DNA from: Spirodela intermedia
Lineage: Eukaryota; Streptophyta; Magnoliopsida; Alismatales; Araceae
Length of the DNA: 64,000 nucleotides
Assembly: GCA_902729315.2 (NCBI GenBank)
Contig: LR746268.1
Coordinates: 713,001 to 777,000 of the forward strand
Reading direction: 5' to 3'
Below, piece after piece: positions 1 through 13,700 of this stretch. The translations under genes and the position numbers were made by a program. Under the pieces are notes generated by a model, which had not been told where the DNA came from, did no database searches, and saw nothing but the letters and a program-made list of their open reading frames with translations. The first letter of the stretch is position 1. Every line of letters begins with the position of its first letter.

Positions 1-2
1 GG

Positions 3-143
3 ACTAGTGAAGCTCAGGGAGAGGCCTTGATGGTAGAGGACCAAAAGGAAGGTAGTCAAGAAATACTAAATGATTCCAGACCCAGGTCAAAGAACAAGTC
101 AGCATTTGCAATTACGGCCACAGTAGTGTCACATCCTAGCTAG
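3..143 (+). other. Open frame of 46 codons at the left edge, possible 3' end of an unseen exon
   Basis: The third frame is open from the window edge to a TAG at 141-143 and ends in a Ser/His/Pro tail (VVSHPS). It could be a terminal coding exon whose start lies to the left, or chance. It is not THO2: the frame and residues do not fit, and a stop here would end that protein. I recognise no family. Confidence 0.18.
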
Positions 144-1760
144 TTTTAAATTGGAAAGTAAATAAAAAAAGATGAAAGAAAGATCATAAAAAGAAAATTC
201 TTCTGAAGTGTTGTGCTTGGCACAGCTGCAGGTGCTATGTGCCTGCAGGCCTCCTCTGGTCCAGCATCCGCCTCTAGTGGCTTCCCTCCTCACATCATCG
301 TGAGGAAGGTCGGTCTCCTCACTTCCCCTCAGCCTGTCTCGTAGCTGCAGTGCGCACAGCATCTGCAGCATTGGGGCGTCTCCTTCCACTGGAGCGTCAT
401 GCACGGCCATGATGCCAAGTGTGGTGTCTCCGTGTATGAGGGGCATCCCCTTGCATGGTGCAGTCCGAGCACGTGGCAGCCCTGCCACAGTGGGCTGCCT
501 TCTGCTGCTCACAGGTACTGTGAAATCCAATGATGAAGTCTAGTTCTCTACCCATTAGTTGATGGCATAGTTACGCTGCTTGTCTGTGACATTCCGTGTA
601 AGCTGATGATAGTCTGTGTTCAATAAAGGCTTGGAATTAGGCGTGGAGGATCTTGCACACTGGTCCATCAGTATAATTTCCTATGTTATAAATAGCTTCC
701 ACAATATACTCGACTTTTGTGAGAAGGAGAATCGTTGGAGCGTTTGTTCTAATTGTTCGTTCTTGTGAGATTTGATAGATAGTATACCTGTTGTCGTGAT
801 GTACTTAAGAAATAAACCTTGTATACTGTACATGTTGGCAGATATGCCCTCCTGTTTCTTATATGCCCACGTCTATGTCAGTATGTCTAGAATTTTCTAG
901 GGATCTGGTATAAATACTGGACCTTGCTCTCCTTGTAATAATTTTTTCAATCAATAAAGATATTCTCTCTCCATGGGTGCTGAGGTTTCTATCAGCGCAC
1001 CAGATCATGAGTCAGACTGACTACAATAGCCCATATTAGGTGATTGATGACAACATCCAATTCAGATGTATGATTAAAGTGGATCTGGCTATGTACTGGA
1101 AGAATATTGGGTTAGCTGATAGTGTATTTACTTGTGCATTTTAGCAGATTAAATATTGGGTAGAGTAAGACTCTTTTTTATAGTTTTGACAGATGTGATG
1201 GTTACTTGAAGCTTTTTTTAGTAAATAAGAGTTGGGACAATGTTGATTGTTTTTCTTTGTTTCCTGTTTAATTCATTTGAGATTTTTTTCATATCGTTTC
1301 TCTTATATTTGTTACGATGAGGAGAAAAAATCATCTTCATACATTCTTAGTTTCTCATAAAATTGGAGGGAAAACGACAATAAGAGTTTAAATATTGGTC
1401 AGTTTGAATAATCTCTCTTTTGCGATTGGTTGTCAAAAAATCAAACTACACTGATCTTCTAGAAAAGGATCAAGTGAATATTGCATTGGAAATATTTTAC
1501 TACGTACTTTGATTCTTAACCAGTTCCTGTTAAGTGGTGCTTGAAATTATATCATGGTCTTCGTTTTCTAACATTGGTGATTAAGATAAATTTCCAGTGG
1601 ATAAAGGTTCGTATCCAACACTTTGATTCTGGATGTCCTGTTGTATCTTTTTTTTATTGTGTGTATATTTTATTTTCTATAGTGAATCTTGGAGAGCCAT
1701 TTCCTTCTACAGTGTTGAGAATCAAGATGGTAATTTGACAATTTCATGCTATGCATGCAG
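144..1760. other. Non-coding stretch before the first visible THO2 exon
   Basis: AT-rich DNA, most simply an intron of THO2 whose earlier exons are off the window. I searched for the expected preceding THO2 segment (the WYHA...LFxRL region) and did not find it. A GC-richer patch at about 210-520 has a 133-codon minus-strand open frame with no recognisable domain. An LTR-like block at 833-992 is listed separately. Confidence 0.5.
833..992 (+). mobile_element. Possible copia-type solo LTR remnant
   Basis: The segment starts TGTTGGCA, has a TATAAATA motif at about 910, an AATAAAG polyadenylation-like motif near 955 followed by a CT stretch, and could end in CA at about 992. That order (TG start, TATA, poly-A signal, CA end) is the usual layout of short copia LTRs. 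I could not identify a matching target-site duplication, so this is a weak call. Confidence 0.25.
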
Positions 1761-4700
1761 GATTATTGGAAGCACTATCTCATCTGCATATTCTACTGTT
1801 TGTCAAATGCGCCCAGAAAACTCTGATACATCATTTGCTTCTTCCTCTGATGCCATGGAATCGTCCAATGTATCTTTACACTCCAGCTCCTTTGTAGATC
1901 TTCCTAAGGAGCTTTTTCAGATGCTCACTGTTGCTGGACCATTTCTCTATCGTGATTCGCTACTATTGCAGAAGGTATTTCAGCTGTCCATTCAATTTAT
2001 GGCCTCAATTTTTGGTTGTATGTAATTCAAAGTTGAAGAAATTCATTTACCGCTGGTGCTTTATGTTTTTCCTTCTGAATGAAATGTTTGCCTCGATGCA
2101 TTCGTACCTTGACCAATTCCTGCATTTAGTGTCTTTTCTGGATGCATAATTTCTCCATGTAATCATAATGTTTATTCATTGCACTAAAGGAATTGTTTTG
2201 CAGGTGTGTAGAGTGTTAAAAGCGTATTTTATCTCTGCTCGTGAACTTGTACATTCTCCCATAGTTAATACCTCACCGAAGCCCAGTGATGAAGAGAAGC
2301 TGGTTCCTGCTCTTCGTCTCAGAGAAGCAAGGCAGAAGGTTGAGGAAGCTCTGGCATCATGTTTATTACCTTCTCTGCAGCTTATACCTGCGAATCCTGC
2401 AGTAGGCCAAGAGATATGGGAAGTATTATGTCTTCTTCCGTATGAGGTTAGCATTGTAGATTGCTATTTTCATTTTTGCGCTGATATTAATTACTGTTAT
2501 TTTTTTTGTATGTGCATATGCTTTTTTTAACATTTGTCTAATATTCTTGGGTCTGTGGTATAGACTCGGTATCGGTTGTATGGTGAGTGGGAAAAAGAAG
2601 ATGAGCAGTTCCCAATGCTTCTGGCGGCAAGGAATACTGCAAAGGTCTTTCGTCTTCTCGTATAGTTACATTCGTTTAATTTCTGGACAACCTGTAATTT
2701 TATTATTTATTCTACTTATCAGTTAGAAATCAGAAGAATCTTGAAACGCCTTGCCAAGGAAAACTTGAAGCAGCATGGTCGCACAGTGGCAAAGTTAGCT
2801 CATGCTAACCCAGTGACTGTCATTCGCACCATTGTTCATCAGGTAAGATCGAGGATTGAGGTTTAACATCCTTTCGTTCCTGAGTGAATATGATTGATAA
2901 TTCTATTTCAACTGCAGATTGAGGCTTATAAGGATATGATAGCGCCTGTTGTTGATGCTTTCAAGTATTTGACACAGGTTTGTCTTCTTCCGGATTTCTT
3001 GTCAGTTTGTTTGTTTACTTATAAAACAGTCCATCTTATGCAGAAGAGGATGAACTAATATTATTCTTCCTTTGGCCCCCTTCTTTTGGGAGTTTGTCAG
3101 CGCAGTGGTAGAAACAATAGTCTATTGTTAAGAGAAATTAAATTAATGTCAGCAATGGTCAGATTTCCCTGGTGTCCCTTATGCTCCCTCTTCCATGCCC
3201 ACTATTTCTAAGTTCAATATCGTGAAGATATTTGTCATTAGCTCAAATTTCTGTAATTATTTGATATTGCAAAAAGAATCCCCCTTTTACCGTGCATCCC
3301 TGTTTAAATGGGAAAAATATAGTTTTATATCCTCCAAAAAATGGACTCTGTTAAAAGAGAACGCCAATAAAGTATATATTCCAAAAAATATAATCTGTTA
3401 AAGAGAAAATAAATGTATGTCAGAATAACGGGTCTTCATGGACTTGTTATTTTTGGACTTTCTATATTTAACGATGTAGGGCCTTTGTGGCTGCAGTTTT
3501 TGGGCCATTCTCATTTCATGCAATTCTGTTGTATATCAGGATCAGAAGGGGATATATTCCTTTTTATCGTCTTTCAACGGGATTTGAAAAATCTGTGTCA
3601 CTATTTCTCTTGGACCATTTTTTGCAATGAGAACGGTCCTGAGTGTTTTTTCTGTTATAAGAATTGCTGTAATAAATGATTTGAATGCAACACTGTTAAA
3701 GGGTTCAACGTGTGGTTGATTTATATTATATAATCTGTCTTAACTGGAATTCTTTAGACATCAAAATTATGAAACATGTTCGCTATTTATTATTAGTTTT
3801 GAACTTCTGCAGCGATTTTCTTGATGCCTTTGAAAGTTTATTGATCATTTTTTTCCCACGATTGATCTACATATTTTATAGTGACCAAGTTTCCCGTTCT
3901 TTTCAGCTCGAATATGATATACTAGAATATGTTGTCATTGAGCGTTTAGCTCAGGGAGGGCGTGATAAGCTGAAAGAGGATGGCCTCAATTTGTCAGATT
4001 GGCTTCAATCACTCGCATTATTTTGGGGCCACCTGTATGTACTACTGATTTCTTTGTACTGCATCCATAATAAAGATTTTAAATTGAGTAATTAGTTGTA
4101 ATGGTGCAATTTTCGCTTGCTGTACTTAGTACTGCTATCTGATGGTTCAAGGTGTTTATACTTCTTGGTAAGCTGGATTGTTTTGCTTCACTCTTTGCCA
4201 ACAGTTTCTGTCCTCTTAATTGGACCGCTTAGGTAAGACATGGAAACATGATTGCGTAGGCAAGAATTGCTTTATTCTTATGTGATTGATGTATTTTCTT
4301 CCGTAATCAGTGGGGATTATTTTAAAACACTAGGAGCACAGCATAAACACTCGTTGAGGACTTACTGTCTTCAGTAGAAGCTGCCAAATCTTGTTGTTAC
4401 TTGGCATAGTTCTGTTTTGCCAGTTTCGGTCCAATAGCTTGTAGAAATTGACTCAAACCAAACAAATATAAGCAGTGGGGAATTTTTCTTGGCATACAAT
4501 TCATAGAGTAATTGCTGGTTATATACAATTACCCCTCAAAAAAGAAAACTACCTAGGTTGAATCCCACGATTTATAGGAAACTCGAGCAAATTAGGACAC
4601 TGACCAACAACCTCACCAACATAGGAAACTGACAAACAACCTAACCCTTAGCTATTTGTTTTTTCATACAGAAATGTCTAATCTAGTTCTCTGATGTTTT

Positions 4701-7700
4701 GGTAACTTTGGGTATCCTGACATTCGCAATCGGCAGTTTCCGGGTTGGAATGAACGGATCCGTCTAGGACCCTTATGTTTTTTTCTCGAATACTCATCCA
4801 TACCCTTTTTTAACTTCACATCTGGCTACCATCAAGTCACTAGGCATAGCTGTAGTAGAAAAGGAAATGAGTAAAAGATTTTCTGGACTGGCATACTGGC
4901 TAGATATATCATCCTGAAGTACCTGCCCCCCCTCCCCCCAATGAGAAAATAATGATCAAGTGAACAAGATACCCACAACATTCGACACGTGCAATTTAAT
5001 AGTTGTTAAGTTAATCTATTTTTTTTCTAAGTTACTTCACATATTGTGAACATTCTATAGCTTTTTTTTTTCTTTCTTATCGGCTGAATTAAGTATGAAA
5101 TAATTTGTTTCTATCTCAGTAATTATAGGGGATGAATAGTAAGTAGTATCTTGTTTATTTATTATTCTTCATTGGAACTTTTTATTTTGGCCTTTCGTTT
5201 TGGACAATCCACATTTTTCTGCGATTCAATGAATTTCTTTTTGTCTGTTACGTCCGTGCCAATTATTGAGGTATTATATGAGTTAGTTGTGTGTTATTAA
5301 TAAAATCACATCTTGTTTACAGGTGTAAAAAGTATCCTTCTATGGAACTGCGGGGCCTTTTTGATTATCTTGTTAATCAGTTGAAAAAGGGTAGCGGAAT
5401 TGAGCTTGTAGTTTTACAGGTGTGTTGCTTTTTTTGTTGTAAAGGTTCTCTTCACCTGGATTTGGAACCATTTTTAATTGACTTGGAGCTATGGTACAGG
5501 AGCTTATGCAACAAATGGCAAATGTACAATATACTGAAAATATGACTGAGGACCAGCTGGATGCAATGGCTGGTGGTGAAACATTACGTTCACAATCTAG
5601 TATCTTTGGAATGACGAAAGCTAATAAGGTGCAAACATGATTTCCCTTGTTTTTTCCCCCCTTAATCACTCGGATTACAGTCACCCGCTTTGAATTTCAT
5701 GCATCCTATTCTGCTTTTCAGCATCTTTTTTCTTCTTCATGTAGTCTACAAGAAGATTATGAATGTGTCCAATGACATACTTCGAGTTGAAACTTCGTTG
5801 ATAGTGGACATGGTGTAATCATATTATGCTATTTTTTGAACATCTATATTCGTTGGAAAATTGTCCTTTCCTTTCCTTTATTTTCCTTTCCTCGTTTGCA
5901 GTTTTTCTGACGATGATGCGGATCGTCTTTAATTTTAAACTTTGTTGAAAATTGAAAGGGCGTCCTCATATGAGGCTGCTGTTTAAGCATCTATTCTCTA
6001 GATTCTTTGAATTTTCATCAACAGTTATAAGTTGGATTGCATATTACTCTCGGCTTCATCATCGATTTTGATGGAATAATGAAATTATAAACTATTTTAT
6101 AATGTTTTTATATGATACATATTTTTGGATCATAACTCAGGTCCAGGTTAAGCCAGGTTGCCATTGGCTCAGTATATTACCGGACTCAGCGATGACATTG
6201 ATTACTTTCATGTAAGGAAAACCATGTAAAATTGCTTAGTCCAGTCAGGCTGTTTCAAATGATGATTCTATTGAGAATGTAGGACACTGGTTGAGGAACA
6301 TAATGCCCAGAGACACGTTATTGACTAGAGTAGATTACTTTTCTCATAATAGGAAACTTGGAGGTTGAACATAACAACATCTCAGGTGTCTGTACCCAAT
6401 GATATTATTGCACTGATGGTTTCTTGTTGGAGTTCTAGAAATACTTTCGAAAATAGTTAATGATGATCTGACATAGGTGAGCAAAGTATTTCAACAGAAG
6501 GAAGGGTTAAGATGAATGGATAAGACATAGGTGATCTGACAGAAGGAAGTCTAATACAATCATCTTTTAACTCTTCAATTCTAGTCCTTATTGCACAGAA
6601 GGAAGAATGGATTAGATGAAAGATTGAAGACTGACGAGACTAGTCAGTGGCTACAATCCTCCTCGGTTTTCTAGCTGAAATAATCAAATTGCTTTCTTAG
6701 ATGGAAGGGTTTAGTCTGAGAATTTCGCAATCATAATCCACACCTATATGTTACCAAAGGATAAGTGGGAGTGGGTTCTTTCTACTCAAATTTGAGCTTG
6801 AGAAGGCCAACGATAAAGTTTCTTGGATGTAACTGGAACATGGCGTCCAGTGGGGGTGATGAGAAGTGAAATTGATGGGACACGGTGTATTATGACACTT
6901 ATGTTTTCATTTTCTCAACAGTGAGCTAGTGGTTATTATACTAGCTTGAGATGATTAACCAAGGGGCCTTATTAGATTGCCACCTTGTTTGGCAAATTCA
7001 ACTACACTTCAAAGAAAGCAATGGAGTTCGGTTTCCTGCAGATTATGATGTGTATGTAAACGTTTGAATGACACATTGGAAATTGCTGATTACATGTTTC
7101 TGTTTTTCGAAAACGCCGAAGTGCTCAACTTCCAGAGGTAATTGTTTCTGTCTGAGGAGAAAACAAGCTAGAAGGTCAATTTCTCGTAAATGAAATGGTA
7201 GATATTTGAATTTCAGAACATGAACGTGCGTGCTAATGACTTGTTGGATCGTAAATGTTCCAGTTTTCCCGTCATCTAGGATTTCTGCTGTTCCGAGGTC
7301 AGTTGAGTGAGGGAATAGTGGCATTATTATCATTCGTTATTGCATCAGACTGGAGAGAACAGTCTACAGTGGAGAAAGGGTGGTTGGATTATTCAAATTT
7401 GGAACTTGCAACAAAGATTTGATGGTCAAATGGTTGTGAAGTTGGCGCTGCAGGCTCTATTTGTGCAGTAATTAAGAAGAAGCACGCTTAGGCTCTACAG
7501 CCTCTCTCCCAAGCAATGCTATTACCTGTTTGGAGAAGGATTTTGAAAAATCAGATTGTTGGCTGATCAGAAATTGCATTTTCCAGCATGTTATATATTG
7601 CCAGTATGAAAGGGAAACTGCTTCATGAATTTTGATACTTCAGTGGACCGAGGATGAATGAAATATTTAACTCAGATGCATCATACTAATTGGAGATGCA

Positions 7701-10700
7701 CCGACTTCAATATGCGATATTTATTCTCCAGTGTTTTTACTGTGTCTGGATGTAATGGAGGGGCCAAATGCATCAGCTATTTCCAATTCTTATCTTTGTA
7801 ACGTCATTTGATGGGCAATTTGCCAAAGCAGTTGACAGGTTTGCTGCTTCCCCTCGCCGTTTGCAGTCCCATGGTTCAAATAATCAGATCGCCTAGTGAT
7901 CTCATCTTCTAACTCTAATTGGCTCCATGGGTAGGCAATTTTTTTGGAGTATCTGTTTGTTTTGGTATCCCTGACCAAATACAGCTTGGCAAGAGATGAC
8001 TTGGAGACTGTTTTCTTGTAAATTTACATTATTCGGGTATTCTCTATCTATTTCCATCTTCTTGATTCATTGTTTTTGGATGTCTAATTAGAAAAACATG
8101 CCGGAAATAACCTGGTTACAATAGTCATTCTCCAGCCAAAGTTCCATTAATTATGGTTGTTCTGGAACCATGGTAATCTGAATGGAGTGCCAGTTTGGGG
8201 AGATCTGATCCGACCTTGACTGGAATTAGATGGGCCGAATTGCCAATCTGAGGAGAAAGGCCTATTCAAGTATAAAAAAAACCATATCGACAATTTAATG
8301 GAGTATTTACTTATAACGACAATTTAACCCTAGAGGGATTAGCATAAAAGAAACTCAAAATTTTATCTGTGCATAGCTGATGTTAACTGTTGAGTGCAGT
8401 GGCGCTTCTATCTTATCCATCCATACACCTCAAATCTCAGAATTGTGAGCCAGTTTGGGCCGGAACGAATGGTGATGATTTCTTCTCGACAGACAATGAA
8501 AGTGAAGGATGTTTGGAATATACAGTGACTAGAAAATTCTCCTCTTGTATCATTTGTGCGATCCCCTTGGAGGTGATAATCTGTACTCTGATGTTTGGAC
8601 GTTGGCATTGGCAATGGAAAAGAATTGAAGCTGGCGACAACAGAGGTTTGATCATAAGATGATTCCTGTCCATTGAGAAAGAAACACTACAATTATTGGT
8701 TTCAGGAGATGGTTGCTAGTATCAGGAAATATTAATCTTGTTGGATAACTATTCTTTCTGGGGTGGTGTTGCTAGTTTTTAGGAAATCAGATGCAGTCTC
8801 TTGGTATCAGTTAGGGGAATAGTATCAGTGTCTACCTGCTCTGTTTTCCTGATCCAATCCTTCCCCCATGAATTTGTATTTCTTTCTTTTTGTCGCCCTT
8901 TTATTTGCTTACTTATTTCTGTTTCTGTTTTGCGAAGCTGAGCCTAAATCTCTTGTCTGAGTTGCGTCATTTGCTATTTTACAGGCACTCTCAAAGTCCA
9001 CTAACAGGCTAAGGGATTCTCTATTGCCCAAGGATGAACCCAATCTGGCAGTTCCTCTTTTGTTGCTTTTGGCACAGCATCGTTCCATGTGAGCTATTGA
9101 GTGGTTCTATTATATGATCCCATTACTTTTTATTCTTTTCTTTTCATTTTTTTTTCAGCCAAACATCTGAGTAATTGTTTATGTATGAATTTCATACTTT
9201 TCAGGGTAGTCGTAAATGCAGATGCACCACACATTAAGATGGTCAGTGAACAATTCGACAGGTGTCATGGCACACTTCTTCAGTATGTGGACTTTCTCTC
9301 TGGTGCAGTAACTCCTGGAGCTTATGCTCAAATGATTCCTTCTCTTAGTGATCTTGTACACAAATACCATCTTGATCCAGAGGTAATGCATTCAAGTTGC
9401 ACGTGTGACATCTGATGTTTACTTTATTCTTCTTTCTGATAATGTTGTTGAAACTTTTAGGAGTTATGCTATTCGGATGTACATGCATAGTCTGTTGCAA
9501 GTCTGTACAGGCCCTCGCCCCAGTGTGCTGCTAAATATTCAGTTGCTGACAGAATTTAAAAAAAAAATATTTTGCGAATTAAAGCTCTATGCGGCTATAT
9601 ATGTCATCATTCTCTTGTATCATTGTTGTTATTTGTCGAATTGATGCTGAGTATTTTGTTCTCATTTTTGCGCGTCAATAGAATCAACTTTCTTGGTTTT
9701 TTTGAGAAATACTTTTTGCATTGTGGACATTTAAATGATTTTGATGCAGGTAGCATTTTTGATATATCGGCCTGTTATGAGGCTTTTCAAGTGCTCGAGG
9801 AGCACTGAGATTTGCTGGCCTCTTAGCTTTCCCACGGATATGGAAAATCATACTCTAGAGACAGAATCAGAAATTTCGGGTTCAGATGTCCTTCTGGATG
9901 TTGCTTCATCTCGGGCACCCATTAGGTCAGATTCATTTGAAATTTCTTTATTCATTTGGCAAAATTAGTTATATGCATGATCCCGTATCAGTGATAAAAC
10001 TAAATATCATGATTCCATCCTCTGATTTCTACTTGATTCTGCACATTTGTTTTTCTGGACATGTGATTTTACCGTGCTTTTTTAATCCTTCTATTGTTTG
10101 CAGGTGGCTGGATATTCTAGGCACAGTTAGAAGCATACTGCCTTTAAGAGCTTGGAACAGCCTTTCCCCTGATCTATATACTACCTTTTGGGGATTAACA
10201 CTCTATGATCTTCACGTCCCTACTAATCGTTATGAGTCTGAGATTACGAAACAACATAGCAATCTTAAAGCCCTTGAGGAGCTTACGGACAACTCAAGTT
10301 CGGCAATTACAAAACGTAAGAAGGATAAGGAAAGAACACACGAATTGTTAGATAAATTGACTCTTGAACTCCAGAAGCATGCAGATCATGTTGCATCTGT
10401 CCGTGAACGACTGGGTCATGAGAAAGATAGGTGGCTGAGTTCTTGCCCTGATACATTAAAGATCAACATGGAATTTCTTCAACGGTGTATATTTCCACGC
10501 TGCACTTTCAGCATGCTAGATGCCGAGTACTGTGCCGTTTTTGTGCATACCCTGCATTCGTTGGGGACACCCTATTTCAACACTGTCAACCATATTGATG
10601 TTCTAATATGCAAAACCTTGCAACCGATGATCTGCTGTTGTACTGAATACGAAGCTGGCAGACTTGGCAGGTTTCTATACGAAACATTGAAGATGGCATA

Positions 10701-13700
10701 CCGTTGGAAGGTATTTCATTGATTAGTGATATTACTCACGAACTGTATCATGACCAAGAGTATGAACATTTTTGAAGTTTGATAGTCTTCATATTTTTAA
10801 TGTTCATGATTTTTCTTCAGAGTGACGAATCTGTTTATGAGCAAGAATGTGGAAACAAGCCAGGCTTTGCAGTTTATTACCGATTCCCGAACAGTCAACG
10901 TGTGACATTTAACCAGTTTATCAGAGTGAGTTCTTTCTTTTATTCTGCCATGGATCGGGTCTTTTATTTAACTTCTTGTATTCCTTTCTGTGGCTCGTGT
11001 TGTATTGGTATAAGGATGGAAATTGAGAATCGGAACATAACTGCCGGTCAACGAATGCTACAAGTGTAGGATTTCGGATTTTTGTGTGGAAGTGGATAAT
11101 ACCTCATAGTTAATAGGTTTTGAAAAATAAAATTATGAATCTAATCACAGTAGTCTACACCAAGACCATCAGCTCTGTTAGGGGCCCAATTGGACTTTCC
11201 TTAACCCTAAAAATCAGGTCTTAAGACATTCTCTCACACTATAACTGCTGAGAAATTCAGCCTAATATTCTGTTTCTCTCCGTCCATATAGCCCATAGAG
11301 TTGCTTACAGGATGAACAATTGTACCTGTTGGTTCTTGCTTTCCCACAGGCAGCTCCAAGTACTCTATGGGTGAAAATTATGCTGAGAGAACTGTGAGTG
11401 ATTGTTTGTTAGAGACTGATATCAAGTTGATCAAACGAAGTATAGCAATTATTTATCGCGTTAACTGAGAACGGGGATAATATGTTCATGAAGAAAACCT
11501 TGTTATATGAAAGATGGATTCGTTAATTAGATGGCGTGTTACTGTACGACCATTGCCTTGTTCTTGATGCATTTTCCGCGTTCATACATTACTTTCCTTT
11601 GATGGTTATAACGATCAACATGTTAATGAAGCTGTCGTCGTCAAGAAAGTTACTATTCTTCTTTTCATTCTACTATTAGTAATCGCTCATGTTATTAGAT
11701 ATCTATCTGATTACTGTGAATATTTTAGGTACATTGTAAATGGAACACGAGAATTACACGATTACTCATACAATGCCTGGAGTCTACTGAATATATCGAA
11801 ATCAGAAACGCCCTCATTATGCTGACAAAAATCTCAAGTGTTTTTCCAGTTACACGAAAAAGCGGGCTTAATCTTGAGAAACGGGTAAAAGAGTTTGTAT
11901 TTTTTGTCAATCTTTGTGGTTTTGCCTCCCATATTCTCTAATCTCACGATTTTTTTTATTTTTTTATTTTTAGGTTTCAAAAATCAAAAGTGATGAAAGA
12001 GAGGATCTAAAAGTTCTGGCCACTGGTGTTGCTGCAGCATTAGCTGCTCGTAAGGTGAGTTCAAAAATCCGGGAATTCGGTTCATTATGTCAGCTGGTTG
12101 AGGAGAAATTTGTTTTAATATTTATTTTTTAAATTTCTGAACTGATGCAATTCGTATTCTGTGCTTTGAAAATGCAGACTTTTTGGGTTTCTGAGGAAGA
12201 ATTTAGCATGGGTCAGATTGATCTAAAACCGGCTGCACAATACTCTAAGGTTATCACTGGTCCTCTCAATGTATTACGGGAGAATTCTCAGAGTGACTCC
12301 ATAGTGACAAAATGTGGAACTATGGGAGCTCAATTTCAGGATATGCCGAGCACACAAAAAGATCAAGCTGTACGAGCAAAGCCCAGTGATGTGATGTCAG
12401 AGGGATTAGAGGGCATCGGAGGTTCAAAACCTGATTTGGCTCAACAAAAGGTAGGAGTTGCTTCTGGAAACCGTTCTGAATTTACATACTCTTCTACCAT
12501 GACACCTGGCAACCCATCTACAATTCAGGCAACTGTGGAGGACTCCACCAGGGTACCTGGAGAGGAGAATATTACGAAGCAATCTACGAAAGCTTCTTCA
12601 GACGCTGAGGTACAAGAAATTGATGTTTGTAGTGTCTGAAACTGTTGAATTCTTAATGTGTCTTTTTTATGACGTTTATTATGTTGTTTCTACCTTGGAA
12701 TCATTAAATTCTTGATGTTCCATGGTGGATTGTGCGTCATGTTATAGAAGCTGGAACAATAGTTATCGTATTCAATCATTTCAACATTAGAACTATTTAA
12801 CTCATACCGATCGTTGATTCTTTAGGGGGTTTTTGTAGTTTGTGTATGAAATTCATGAGAGGGATATATATGCACAGACTGAATACAATTGGTGTATTTC
12901 AAGTGAAGGAGAGATGGAGGAGATGCCTGACAAGTCGAAGAGATCCTTATGCATGGTACGACCATCATACTAGGTTAAAGGAAACGTGCAAAATTCATCA
13001 AATCACGTCTGTGGTCCTATGAATTTCTGGGGAAAAAAATGGTGCCTCACTGAGTCAAATAATGACTGTGTCAGAGCATCAGTTTAGATTTTATGATGAG
13101 AAGATCGAAAGGATATACTCGTGCGTTTTATGATTTGGAAAGGATATGTTATAAGAATGTTTAATTTGTTGGACAGTTCTAAAGAATAGTATTCTTACTT
13201 GGCAGAAGCTGTGCTTATGTGCAGAATATGATTTCGGGATTTTAGATGGTACTACGGGGCATTCCCAATTTTTTAGGTTTCTTCATTTAAAGATGTAATG
13301 AGGCTGAGATTTGGATAAATAATGGTGGAAGGTGATTAACAAATGGTAAGGATTTCTATTTGCCTTTTTTGTTGCATTGTTTTGGGGCATAATTTGAAAG
13401 ATATTATGACATTGAAAGTTGGATGAAAGGAATTGGGGAAGATGACTTAAACATATCAAGGATTGCCTCTTTGCGCTTTAAATGTGTTGCCTTGCACATA
13501 CGCAAGGCTTAACAATTTCTTTTTTCTCATATCATTATTTTTCCATCATTCGGATTGATGCTAAGTCACATTCGGTTGATATCTGTTCTGTCGATAGAAT
13601 TTTCTTTTAGTATGCTTACTTTGCTGATGTTGCAGCCTCGGCCACATGCAAAGCGCTCCACACAAGCTGTTCTTGCAAAGCAATCAAAGCAGGAACTAAA

